Positions 47,162-58,153 of a stretch of DNA of 64,000 bases are shown here, piece after piece; position 1 is the stretch's first letter, and each line of letters starts with the position of its first letter. A model generated the notes under the pieces. The model saw only the letters and a program-made list of their open reading frames with translations, had not been told where the DNA came from and did no database searches. The position numbers and the translations under genes were made by a program. The DNA is taken from NCBI GenBank assembly GCA_024180945.1, contig JAKSGN010000007.1, positions 3,534,001-3,598,000 on the forward strand, given 5' to 3'. This DNA is from Macrophomina tecta (lineage: Eukaryota; Ascomycota; Dothideomycetes; Botryosphaeriales; Botryosphaeriaceae).

Positions 47162-47859
47162 GGTTGCTGGAAATGTGAAATTATGGAGCGAAGGCCCAGG
47201 ATCACCGGCGCGGTAGGTTATGACTCGGGTGGAGCGCGGAGGTTGCGGCGACGAGGGCAGGCACTTCCGGGCGTGGGGCGGCTGTTATCTGTCGGATCTG
47301 GGCGAAAATGCGTGAGGTGACGGTGGGGCAGCGACGTGGTGACTGTGTGTCGAGAAAGAGACAAATCAGGCGGGCGATATTGGCGAGTGACGGAGGGGTT
47401 CTTGGGCAGCGAACGAAACAGCGCTCGTTCTTTTGTCAACAACCCCTCCGCCCGCGAAAGGCTTAGTATTAGGGCTGCGAAATCCCTTCAAAACTTCGCA
47501 CCCGCTGGCCTCCCTCTGCTCTTCTTCTTTTCTAACGTTACATAAAACTACAACCCTTCATATTCACTCCATTATTCACTACACCATGGGTAGCTGGAGG
47601 GGAAAGTGGAGGGCAGAGCAATGCCTCGTCAGCTTACCCCTATGCTTTCTTGATTTTCTGTGAGAGCTGAGGAAATATTTTTTGGCGATACATATTCACC
47701 CAACTGCGATTGGCCGTTATGGGCGTGGCACGCATCTGAAGCAGTGACTTCCATGGAGTCGGTTTTAGGCTCGTGGCTAGCTGATCGCGGCAGGAGTAAA
47801 CATCGTAGCGTTGTCGTTTACACGACAGCACCTCAGGCATCGCGCAGTCGGCCCTCCGC
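47162..47859. promoter_or_regulatory. Promoter of PP28 gene and 3' flank of HAD gene
   Basis: 698 bp between two minus-strand genes. The part next to 47161 is the likely PP28 promoter. I see no other gene; plus-strand frames here are short and unlike any family. Confidence 0.4.
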
Positions 47860-48641
47860 CTATTTCTCCGTGTACTTCTCGAGCACTGCTGGAAGTTCCT
47901 CCAAGCTCTTCAACACAGCTGTCGGCTCTCCCTGTGATCCCGCAACCAGAGCATCCTGCCAGCCATTGCCAGCGCGATCCACCCAGGCTGCCTTCATTCC
48001 CATCGCTCTAGCTCCGACGATATCGAAGGGATTGCCACTCACCAGCCATATCTCGCCCATTTGACTCGTACTCTTGCCCACACGCTCGGCTAGATGGGTA
48101 TAGACCTCTGGGGCTGGCTTGAATTTCTTGACCGGCTCGACAACCACAATGTCGGAGAAGACGGAAGCATGGGGTGACAGATCAGGCGAGTGATTGACAC
48201 TATTGGAAACCATGGTCTTTGTGCCATTCGAGAAGACGACGGCTGTGACGGAAGCTTTGGATTGCAGGGCCTTGAGGCATGGTGCGACATCCGGGAATGT
48301 TGAGAGCGAGTCGTAGGCTTTCATGAGGCTGTCAATATCACCTTGGCTAAGAGAGACGCCTGACTCGGCGAGCGCATGCTTGAGTGACTGCTGCGTGATG
48401 GCTGAGAAAGGCTCATATTGACCTGCACGGCGTCCTTAGCAGAAATTAAGACAATGTCAGGGAGCCCAGGCTTACTCATGCTGTTGAGCCTCCACGTATA
48501 CTCCAGTTGATACTTTCTCCATGTTGCGGCAATCGTTCGCGCCTCGTCCTGGCCAAAGTGCTTCGCAAGTTGGTTCGCGATTGACTCGGTGGAGAGAAGC
48601 GTGCCATATGCATCAAACGCGACGACGACGTTGCCAGGCAT
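47860..48641 (-). CDS. Haloacid dehalogenase, type II (HAD superfamily)
   Basis: L-2-haloacid dehalogenase-type hydrolase of 242 residues, from exons 48641-48476 and 48422-47860 (intron 53 nt). HAD motif I is VVVAFDAYGTLLS, with Asp10 as the nucleophile. Motif II is VVFSNGT, the motif III lysine lies in PVKKFKPAPEVY, and motif IV is WLVSGNPFDIVGAR. In bacterial DhlB-type enzymes motif IV reads SSNAWDAAGA, so the aspartate is kept. Such enzymes hydrolyse 2-haloalkanoates to hydroxy acids, but fungal members often have untested substrates. It is divergent from the HNH-like gene across 310 bp. Confidence 0.88.
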
Positions 48642-48951
48642 GGTGATGTGAGAGAGAGACAGGGTCGTTGCCTTTATCTGCAGTAGACGCCGTTGCAATA
48701 GCTGTCTAACTTTATAGCTTCGAAGCCAATTGCGAGCGAAAAGATGCAGAGACCGAGGGCTCCCGCGGGCTGATTGTTAGAATGTCAGAGCTGCCGGGCG
48801 ATGACGCAGATCGACGCCAATGCATCCCCGAACCTACTTCAACTCATCATCATCATTGCCCGACGCCACATCCGGGACTGTTTGCGACTGAAGATGCCCT
48901 GGTCCCGAACCTCATTTATCAGACACAAACGCACAAGCGGGCCTTGCTAGC
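48642..48951. promoter_or_regulatory. Divergent promoter, HAD / HNH-like
   Basis: 310 bp shared by two divergent start codons. A short ATCATCATC run is near 48846. No TATA box is evident. Confidence 0.4.
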
Positions 48952-49715
48952 ATGATCCCCACCGATGAGGCGTCCAACTTCTCAACCTTCCGTGACTGTC
49001 TTTCCGACCCCGTCATCCGCAAGCTCGCCATCCACCCACCAAAGGCACCCAAACGGCGTGTAGCGAAAGGGCGCAAGGCCGCAATCAAGCCGGTCTACCC
49101 GAAAGAAGTACAGGATGATGCTCAGCAGAGCAACGACGCCGAGGAGCTCGGAGAATTCGTAGAAGTAACCTACCCTTCCCCAACCCCTCCTCTTCTCCGT
49201 CACACTGACATCTCCGCCCGCCACAGTACCTCGCCCTCGAAATCTTCCCCTCGCTGCCCCCCGAGCTTCGCACGCTCTCTTACTCAGCAACGCAGTCCGA
49301 CTCCTCTCTCACCACCACCTACGCCGACCCACTCCCCCAATCTACCCTCGACGCCCTCCTCACCCCCCTACCGACCTCCGTCCCAGACTCCCTCCTCTCC
49401 TACAACCTCCTGCCAGACGCCTCCTCACTCCCGTCCTTCCTCGGCCCCGTCCTCACAGCCTACATCGCCGCCACGACCGCGGCGCCGCCCGTCTGGGCGC
49501 AGACGCATGCGAAGGCGCTCAAGCGCGGGTGGGCGGAGGCGTGGGAGCTGAACAAGGTCGCCTGGCTGTGTCGTGCGTGCCACAGTTACGTACACTCGGT
49601 CGCGGGCAACGAGGAGCTGGCGCGCGAATGGGCGAGCGTCGAGAGGCTGATGTCGCGCGAAGATGTGCAGAGGTGGGTCAAGTGGGTGAGTAGGGTGAGG
49701 TGGAAGACGAGATGA
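48952..49715 (+). CDS. Degenerate HNH-family fungal protein
   Basis: Protein of 233 residues from exons 48952-49164 and 49227-49715 (intron 62 nt). The N-terminal part has a basic patch (KAPKRRVAKGRKA); the middle is Ser/Pro/Leu-rich. The C-terminal ~75 residues, from HAKALKRGWAEAWELNKVAW through LCRACHSYVH to EELAREWASVERLM and WVSRVRWKTR, resemble the second half of an HNH domain found in many filamentous fungi. From memory, the usual first half carries a C-x2-C pair and a HHLIPR-type catalytic histidine. Here that place reads AAPPVWAQTHAKAL, with no cysteines and no HH. The second pair, CRAC, and the following H are kept. It is probably not a working nuclease. The family match is recalled, not searched. 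Confidence 0.6.
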
Positions 49716-50403
49716 TTGAGAACAGGTGGTATGGCGTTGGATACGGACCGGTTCGCCGTCTTGTCTAGTTTCTCCGGCTTCGGCGAGGCGGGCAGCGCAG
49801 CGGTCGTGTCAGGCTTGCTGTGAGTTGTTGCGGTGCGGACAAGACTGGTTGGGCCGAGGCGCATGTGAGTAGCTGTCTTGCTTCATCCTGGTGATACTCC
49901 GCGCTCTGGAGATTAGAGGCGTTCCATCCGTCAATGGACGCTTCTCGGCTCAGAGATTCAGGGCTCATTGGTGTCTGAGACCTTCGAGCCTTGGCCCCAG
50001 AGGTACAGGTTATATCAACGGCCTTGGCATCCGGAGCAAATTTGGCCATGGACAGCCGAAATACCGATCATAATTCTGGTATTGCCTGGACCCAGTTACG
50101 TAGCGGACGCCACGAAGACAGCAGCAATTTCTCAGTGGTGGCAATACCAGAGCAAGCGGTGCGCCGGACGGCGGAAGGATGGTGGCATCTGCCGAGAAAA
50201 TGATCACGGGGAGGTCGTGACATGGGCGGCCTCGCTCAATATTGCCCGGTTTGCCCATGGCCGCCAGGACTTGCACGGGGAATAGGTCCAAATAGGTGCA
50301 CGTTTCCTCCCTGACTCGCTGCAGACACCACAATAGGCAGTTTAGAAACAACACCATCGAAGTTGAGGAGCACGGCACTGGAAGGAATAACTCCGGTGCG
50401 GCC

Positions 50404-50421
50404 TTTTTTTTTTTTTTTTTT
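50404..50421 (+). repeat. T18 homopolymer
   Basis: Run of 18 T in the pectin lyase upstream region, about 350 bp before the start codon. Poly(dA:dT) tracts like this commonly exclude nucleosomes in fungal promoters. Confidence 0.85.
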
Positions 50422-50703
50422 GAAGGAAGGCATAGGGCAACGCACCCCAGGTTCTCGATAAGCTTTTTTACTGGGTCTCTCGGCAGGAGAAGGGATTGAT
50501 TGGTGGACCTTGGCATCCATTGTGCTGAAGAAGAAGTGCCCCCGCATTTATCCAATAAGTGGGATTAGTAAATTGATTGGCCCACCACATCACCAGGTGC
50601 TCTGGGTATTTACTATACGGCGGGTTTTGGGAATATCTCCGGGCTTCGATGGACCGTCCTATCCGTCTGAGCATGCCAATATGTTTTCTTGCCTTTCTGT
50701 CCG

Positions 50704-50712
50704 TATATAAAA
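50704..50712 (+). promoter_or_regulatory. TATA box of pectin lyase gene
   Basis: TATATAAAA, 59 bp upstream of the ATG at 50771. This spacing fits a short 5' UTR and an inducible secreted-enzyme gene. Confidence 0.7.
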
Positions 50713-50770
50713 TGCCAGTCAAGAAGAATTCTCGTGTTTCACACCTTTCTTCATCCGATCTCGTCTCAGT

Positions 50771-52268
50771 ATGCGTGCATCAGTCTCAATTACGGTCTCG
50801 CTACTGGCATTTGCCCTGAGGGCGTGCGCTGTTGGTGTGGTTGGGAGTCCGGAGGGATTTGGCTCCGGGACAACAGGTGGAGGTAGTGCCACGCCGGTTT
50901 ATCCTTCGACCACGAGCCAATTGCAGTCCTACTTGGAAGACGATGTTGCCCGAGTTATCGTCCTGAACAAGGAGTATGCAACCAAACAATTGTTTAATAA
51001 GCCAAAAACTGACCATGTCCAGGTCCAACTTCAAGGGCACCACCACCACTGCAACGGGCTGCAGACCCACATCCAACACTTGCCCCGGTAACGGTGGCCA
51101 AGATGCAATTAATGCCAACGGTTGGTTAGTATCTGCTGGTTGCTCTCATCTGGTTCTTTGTGACTAATGTTCAACGCAGGTGCGGAAGTGCTCCGGCGGT
51201 CTCCGTGACGTACGACACGGCCGCTATTACGCCCATAAATCTCGGCTCCAACAAGTCTCTTATCGGCATTGGCACATCTGGTGTTATCCGCGGAAAGGGT
51301 CTCCGTATCGTCAGTAAAACTAATTCTTGCTATCAGTTGACGAAGACACTTACACTTAATGAAATGTCTTCAGGCCAACGGAGCTAAAAATGTCATCATC
51401 CAAAATATTCATATTACCGATCTCAACCCGCAGTACATCTGGGGTGGAGATGCCATTACCCTGGATGGTGCTGATCTGGTTTGGGTGGACCACGTTAAGG
51501 GACGTATACTCCCGAACCCTCGCTCGAGCATTATTCTGACCTTGCCAACTACAGATCTCTCTCATCGGCCGCCAGATGTTTGTCGCGGGCTACGGGGCAT
51601 CTAACAGAGTAACTATCAGCAACACGGAGTTCGACGGCTCAACCTCCTGGAGCGCAACTTGCGATGGGCATGTACGTGCCGCCTCCCAGCCCACCACCAC
51701 CTCCTTTCTTTCACTGGAGTAGCGTAGATGCTAATATGCCTTGTCTTTCCTTCTAGCACTACTGGACTATTTTGCTTTTGGGCTCAAACGACTTGATCAC
51801 AATGAAAGGCAACTATATCCACCACACCAGCGGTCGTGGACCCAAGATCGGAGGCAACACCCTGCTCCACGCCGTAAGTTCCGCCCCACAAACACCCTTG
51901 CCTCACCAATCGCCTGCTGAAACATGCCATTTCCACAGGTCAATAATGAGTGGTACGCCGTTTCGGGCCACGCCTTCGACCTGGGCGAGTCGGGCGCCAT
52001 GGCCGTTGCCGAGGGCAACGTTTTCCAGAACGTCGTCACGCCGCTGCTCTCGCCCGTCGAGGGCCGCATCTTCACGGCGCCCAGCACTAGCGCCAACACC
52101 GCCTGCGCGACCTACCTTGGCCGCAACTGCGTCGTCAACGCCTTCGGCAGCAGCGGCACCTTCTCCGGAACCGACACCAGCTTTTTCTCCAACTTCAATG
52201 GCAAGACGATCGCGAGTGCAGCCGCCGCCGCATACAAGGATTCGACAGCGGGTGTGGGGAAGATTTAA
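50771..52268 (+). CDS. Secreted pectin lyase (PL1)
   Basis: Extracellular pectin lyase that cleaves methyl-esterified homogalacturonan by beta-elimination, 372 residues. Seven exons: 50771-50973, 51023-51124, 51180-51309, 51374-51493, 51555-51671, 51757-51873 and 51939-52268. Residues 1-20 form a signal peptide. The mature start [18 protein letters not shown] and [13 protein letters not shown] match Aspergillus pectin lyases. Later come [20 protein letters not shown], the VWVDH motif (Asp184, His185) and the catalytic arginine in [10 protein letters not shown] (Arg251). The family usually has two more residues between DH and the IGRQ motif. My exon 4 donor is GTTAAG, since the alternative end six bases later has no GT. 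The C terminus lacks a binding module. Six introns in 1.5 kb is the highest density here. Confidence 0.9.
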
Positions 52269-52402
52269 GGGCGGAGCGGGTGGTTTTGCATTTAGGGGCT
52301 GTGATATTGAGTTGGATGTTGGAATGAGGTCAGCAAAAGAAAATCTAAAATCAACGATCATGAATGCTGGCTGGAAGGAAATTGTTTGAGAACTACTTGT
52401 GC

Positions 52403-52423
52403 TTTTTTTTTTTTTTTTTTTTT
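52403..52423 (+). repeat. T21 homopolymer
   Basis: Run of 21 T in the convergent spacer between pectin lyase (+) and the 955-residue protein gene (-). Confidence 0.85.
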
Positions 52424-52517
52424 AATTACTGCACCCCATCATCGTGTTGCCTTTCGCACCTGTTATCCTTCGCACATTTTACCGTCAGAAGTTTTTCGAG
52501 ACCTAGCACGGCCGCTG

Positions 52518-55442
52518 TCAAAACACGAATATCGCACCGTGCGAGAAATTGTTGCAGCGCCAACAGAAGTTATTTGGGCAGACAACAATGTCCTTGGTCG
52601 GACGGTCAGATCCAACGAGAATTTGCGATAGCATTGCAGTGACGGCAAGCCGGCCGATCCAGTTGCCGTTTGCACGGACAACGAAGCCTCCTCTGGGAAG
52701 GTCCAGGATCTCGTCCCAACACTCTGCGGATATCAGCTCGCTGCCAGACTCCTGGATGCTCTCGGGGAACGAGGAATGCTCCACGGGATTGTTGCAGTTG
52801 TAGCCAGTGAGCCTCATGATGGGGCTGTTGAGGTGGTTGAAGGACTTGATGATGTCCAGATCGCCTACCCATCTTCCGAACTCATGCACAGAAACGACGG
52901 CCTCAAGCAGGAATACCTCTGAGTCTCGCCCTTGCCGGAATTCGTTGACGATTGGAGCGTGATAGCCGGTGAAGTTGAGGTGGATGGTGGTTCCACTGAA
53001 GTGGTCTTCGGCGCGGAAGTTGAAACTGGCGTTGTTGATGACCTTCCAAGAATCGACGTCTGCTTCGCGCCTGATCGGGCGGAGCGGTGGGATGAGGAAC
53101 GTAACCCCGGGCCTGCCGACATTTCCGAGCACCCGTTTGAGCTCGTAGTCTGCAGGCTGCTCGAAGGGGTCGCACGCGAGCTTTACCGAATTACGTCAGC
53201 ACGGATATGGATGGTTAATACTCAAGGGTTTGCTCACGCGCATTGCAATGTACAAAGAATCTCCTGAAGATATTGCCATTGCATTCTTCAATGCGGAAGG
53301 CTTGACGTCATGGTAGCCGGAATCCATGTATGCCACACAAGACATGGAAATCTCCCTGCTTATGTGGCCATCGAGGATGGGAGGAAGAAGCTTCTTGTCC
53401 TGTGTGAAAGGTCTGGGAAGGTAGGAAGCCCACTGAGTGCCCGGAATCGGACGTCTGAAGACCTGCGGTGATATCAAAGCATCTGGAAGAAGCCTGTATA
53501 TCATAGAAGCAGCGGAAATGGCGACCAATGTTTCTGAAGCTCCCGACGCTTGCGCGGAGTGTCCCCTTTCTATCCACTTCAAGAGTTTCTTGATGTTAAA
53601 ACGGTCTTCGTCAAGGTAGCGAATCAAGTCATCTACGGATGGCTGGCCGGAGGGGTTCGATGCTTCCTGGAAAATTGCTGCGGTTTTCGGATCCCCAAAC
53701 ATGAAGTGACACGTTCTGCTGGCCCAGATATCCTCCTTGAATAGGAAGCGCTTCTTTCCTTGCTCGATAAAGGCAGAGGTATCTACTTCGACATGTTCCT
53801 CCGCCAGGATATGCTCTTTTGGGTAATTCCTCACCCAGCGCCTATATTGACGGACAATGCGTGGCTCGCTTTCGCCAGCGCCCCTTTTCCTCGATGGACA
53901 CGAGACGCGGATGGCAGTTGCGTATTCTGGGATTTCGGGGTCACGAAAGTACCGGATAATCATGGTCTTGTTCGGGCAGGCGAGAGATTCCGCAAATGAT
54001 CGTAGATATGCGATCCGCTCTTCTGTATCCTTCAAGCTTGACATGAACAGCTCTGGCTCCCCGAGACCAAAGAATCCGAACGGCTGCTCGCAAGAGTCGC
54101 TGGGGAGAAAGCTTCGAGACCGGCGAATACCCAATTTGATTAGCCTGTCGACGGAGCCGTTTTGGTCAACATGGGATTCGAGCCACAATGATGCGGAATT
54201 GGCGAACAGGTTCCACCAATTGTGCGAGTCCAGCAAGAAAGCGCACGCTCTCTTAGAGGTCTTGCTTTCATCATTGCAACACGCAGCTCTTTCAATAGCA
54301 GCCTGGGCCGAGACGATGAACCGCGCAACATCGCGAGCTTTTCTTTGCCCTTCCATTTGCCAATATCCCAGGAAACAGCCGAACGCGACATGCACAAACC
54401 CGGGAAAAGATAGCCGGCCATCGTTTGGCGTCAACCGTCCATCGGCTGGCACGGGGTGCCCGTAGTATCTCAAATGGGCGAGTGAAAGTGACCAGTGCAG
54501 TCCATTGCTACCCGTCTTGAGGACTGAGTGCGGTTTCTCGAGGCCAATTGTCAAGACGCCGCCTGGGGGGACAAGGTGGTCTGTGAAGTGGACTGCCCTG
54601 CTCTCTTTGCCCATCACGAGCACTTCAGGATACAAGTGCCAGGAGCTGAGCGCAAGCAGTGCTGGGCCACTATCGTTTGATTGCGGTGTTCCGCCTATGA
54701 GCATCTCCATTGACATCATCGCCGATTTCCATGCTCCGATAATACTCGTGGAGACAATCCGATCAGTACTGATGGGTACCTCGACGTCGTCCAAGATTGA
54801 CATGAGCTGATCTTGTTCTTTCTCTTTGATGCTGTCGGCGGTCTGGAGCCAGGAGCGCGCGCTTGCGTCCCATTCCCGAAGCTGATCTCGAGTGATCTCG
54901 GCTTGAGTGGCGGCCATGAGGTTTAGGTAGAGCAGCTCCTCCCCTCTCTCGAAGCGGCCAGCCATTTCCCTCCTCCTTGCCTCGACCAGCTCGACCCACA
55001 TGGCGGTTGCTTTGTCGGGGCTCCAGATCCGGGCTAGCATAGCGGCGAGAAGTTGCATGTGCAAGGCTGGGATAGACGAGGTTGCCGCTGCCCAGATGGA
55101 TGTGCCATCGATGCCAGTATGGTCCGCAAAAATACCGCTTCGTTCAGTCGTTCGCTCTGCCACTTCCGCAATTTGCGAAACACGGTTCCCATAAGCCTGG
55201 ACTAACATCGGTGTTTGAGGACATATGTCTTGGAATAACGCGCCGAGTCTCCTTGCCGTGATGTGAGCACTGCCTGACTCAGCCTGCTGTCTCCGCCGTC
55301 TGGACAGGGTCCTCCCAAGTTCTTGATACTCTCTGGGTGCTTCGATGTGAAGGAGAGTGAGATCGACATTGATGTTCGCTGCCGCAAAAATAATCTCGTT
55401 GGTGAAGGCAGCCAGCGACGCCTGTGCTCTGCCGATGGCCAT
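52518..55442 (-). CDS. Uncharacterised conserved fungal protein, 955 residues
   Basis: Exons are 55442-53238 and 53180-52518, separated by a 57-nt intron. I know sequences like this from other filamentous fungi as hypothetical proteins, but no function. The N terminus (NEIIFAAANINVDLTLLHIE, then APREYQELGRTLSRRRRQQAE, AHITARRLGALF) looks helical. A long middle (SRAVHFTDHLVPPGGVLTIG, WWNLFANSASLWLE) has no transmembrane helix or known catalytic motif. The C-terminal exon contains VTFLIPPLRPIRRE, HFSGTTIHLNFTGYHAPIV and EAVVSVHEFGRWVGDLDI, a beta-rich pattern. There is no signal peptide. It converges with the pectin lyase gene. Cys are scattered, not in metal-site spacing. Treat as an orphan family. 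Confidence 0.75.
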
Positions 55443-58153
55443 CGCAAGCGAAGCCAGGGGAATGAGGCAATCAAAGCGCGCGTTGCAGGTTTCTTTTTAG
55501 TGATGAGCAGCTATTTTCTCGTAGTAGTATGTCTTCTATATCACACCTGTGAAGAGCAGACGAAATAAATACTGATTCCACTTTTGTGTAACCTTGGATC
55601 TGTGGCCTCCTTTTCGGATCAGTACCAAACCCACCATTTCATCAACCCATGTTGAGAATTGCCGCAGATTTTGCTATCATGCAGAATTTGCCCAAAACAT
55701 GCAAGCTGCCGGGAGATCGAGAAGCCCATGAGTCCAGAGCCGGTCACCGTTTCTCTGGCCCCATCGCAGATCGCTTACACCCTCCAATAGGAAAGGCGCC
55801 CGGATCTCCAGGCACCTAAACGCTGTGCAGCCTTGCCGGATGCCCCGGCCAATTGTGAATGATTGTTTGCAGCTCCGCGTAATTTATGCAGCGGCATCGC
55901 TTCCGCGGGGCTGTCGGTATCAGGTCCGCATGCATGGAAGACGGCTCGCCCGCTAGTGGGCCTCTTCGTGATTCGTTTGTAGTTTCTTTTTCTGTTCCTG
56001 AGCCGTTCAAAACACGCCACAAGGCGGAGGATCTTCAATTAGTGTACTGCAGGCTCCTTGATGAGCATTCCGGAGAGAAAACAGGCTGACCGCAGGAACA
56101 CATCTCATGCCGAATCCTGGTTGCTTATTTCTCTTCCGTCCTCACCGCGTCCTGGTATCGTCTGCCTCCGGATGTGAGCTCAACAGACCCGCCCACCTGA
56201 TTTAGAATCATCTGCATAAAAAGATGTTCCTCATTGCCGATCTGGCTAACGAGATCTGCGATTCTGTGTGCCTCTATGAGGTATGATTGAGGTGTGAGGA
56301 GGCTCTGCGGCAGAGATTCAGCAAAAAGTAGAATTAAAATTTAGAGAGAGCGGCGCAATTGTGGTGCCCAATATCGGAAGATCAACTTTCTTGAATATTG
56401 ATGAGAAGCCATTCGGAGTGCATGCATTGTGATCCATACCAAAGCACGTGATCGTTAATGTTCCGCGCGCAGCGGAACCTACGCAGCGAGAAGTAGTAGC
56501 CGTGTTATGATCTGACCTTGATTGCAGGGAGAAGAAGCATCAGTCCGGACATAATTGTCCAGAGAGACCAGTAACTTTTATGTCCGGACTGATGCTTCTC
56601 CTCCCTACTTGTTTATTTCTACTAAACTTCTTAAGCACCTTCACTGATGTCGTAATACGCTTTGCTTAGGGGAGTTGTTTTGCGTTGCGCAGTATTTTTC
56701 ATCCGGGTGGAAGGGAATGATGGAGGTGGTTACGCGGCTGACTGAGCATGTGCTCTGATGCTATCAGGCCTTTGAAGACTGATTAGTACAAAAAATAAAG
56801 AAAAATGAACAAAGACAAAAAAGACAAAACAACCACCAGAAAGTGTATTGAATATTAACGACCATCTTCACTATGAAGCTTGATGACCTTGAGCCTTCTT
56901 GCGTAGCAGCTTTGAACCATGTAATAATAGATCCAGCAAATTGATGAGATTTGCCTCATCGCTCCATCAAAAGCGAGCAGCAAAGAGAGTTGAACTCAGG
57001 CGGTCCGGGATCACGAAGCCGCTCCTACGCGCGGGTTACTCAACGCACCAGGGAGCCTAAGATCAATTTCAAATGCACTCGTATACCTGTCTAACCCCGG
57101 AAAAGGTCAACCTTCGACTGCTAATACTATCGGCCTGGAAACTGCAAAGGCAGCCTTGGCGGGGGCGCTGTCCACTTCGTGCGCAAACCGTATCTCCCAC
57201 CCGTTGGTCCGGAGAACTCGTCTAGTAAACCACCGGCACATTTTCATCAAGCTCCACAGAGCAGCCCATTACCCTTATTTACGTATTTGGGAAAGAAAAA
57301 AAAGAAACCATCAAACTCATCGGGAAAGGAAGCTTGTTTCAGCTCAAAGCCATCCCTGCCCGCAAGCTGTTCGTCTTGTCTGTTGTCTCTTCTGGTCTCT
57401 TCCACCTATCCCGCGCCATGCACTTCGCACGCACGTAAATACATACACGTCTCGCTCATATGCCGTCCTGGGATGATTTTCGGCACCCATATGCGCCCCA
57501 GGCTTTCGCACCTTCCCATCATGATAATCTGCCCCCAGCATGGGGCGTCGAAGCATCCGTCCGGAAGTTAATGCCAACGGCATCTCTGAGCACTTTGGGC
57601 CCGAACAAATGCTTCAACAACCACCCCCCTGCAACTAAAAACACGCGTGGGCCGCGCAGGGCGCCAGCGCCGAAAGGCTTAGACCCGCCCTCGTCACGCG
57701 TTGATTGACAAATGAGTTGCTCGCTCATTTTTCCATCATTCCACTATTCCACGGCGGGACCTGTAGTTTCTTTTAAAATCCTGGGATGGATCTTCGGCAG
57801 AAGCTAAGTCGTACGTTGTGATGCCGATGCCAAAACAACTGCCGCAGCAGCTGCAAGCGATGCATGTGAGCCTTTGGATTTCTGGCGCGCGTAGTTATGC
57901 CCATTCGTGAGTTTGGCGCACCAACAGCACCAAAACTAGAATCATTTTCCCTGAGGAAAAGCAAGTCATGAGAAAAAGCAATTCAATGCTTAAAAAAGTC
58001 GAGAGCGAACGTCCAGGTTCCTCAGCCGCAAGCCAATATGTGCTCATGATCAGAAAGGAAAGAAGGAAAACGGCAGAAAGAAAACAGGAACCCCCATGGC
58101 CAACCTAAAGAGAAAAATAACTTTCCAAAGACGATTTTTCCGTCCATGGCCCC
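55443..58153. other. 2.7-kb gene-free region with hairpin
   Basis: Holds the probable promoter of the 955-residue protein gene (left), AT-richer DNA with A-rich runs (56790-56830), the long inverted repeat at 56526-56606, and the amylase 3' flank (right). No open frame shows a domain. Around 56985-57060 there is a tRNA-like word pattern, but it does not fold into a cloverleaf. Confidence 0.45.
56526..56606. repeat. Long inverted repeat / hairpin, 29-nt arms
   Basis: Left arm 56526-56554 and right arm 56578-56606 are complementary at 28 of 29 positions; the outer six pairs are followed by one A/C mismatch and then 22 perfect pairs around the shared core CATCAGTCCGGACATAA. The spacer is 23 nt. 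If transcribed, on either strand, it would fold into a stable stem-loop of microRNA-precursor size. No target-site duplication flanks it and no element body is inside it, so it is not a standard MITE. Transcription is not shown by the sequence. Confidence 0.85.

Larger units (their letters stand above)
49716..50770. other. Intergenic region upstream of pectin lyase
   Basis: About 1.05 kb with no supported gene. It contains a T18 tract (50404-50421) and the pectin lyase promoter with a clear TATA box at 50704-50712. Confidence 0.45.

Noticed and set aside
56985..57065. tRNA-like pattern on the minus strand (GAGTTCAACTC and a GC-rich block)
   Set aside because: T-stem pairs at only three of five positions and no anticodon stem forms.
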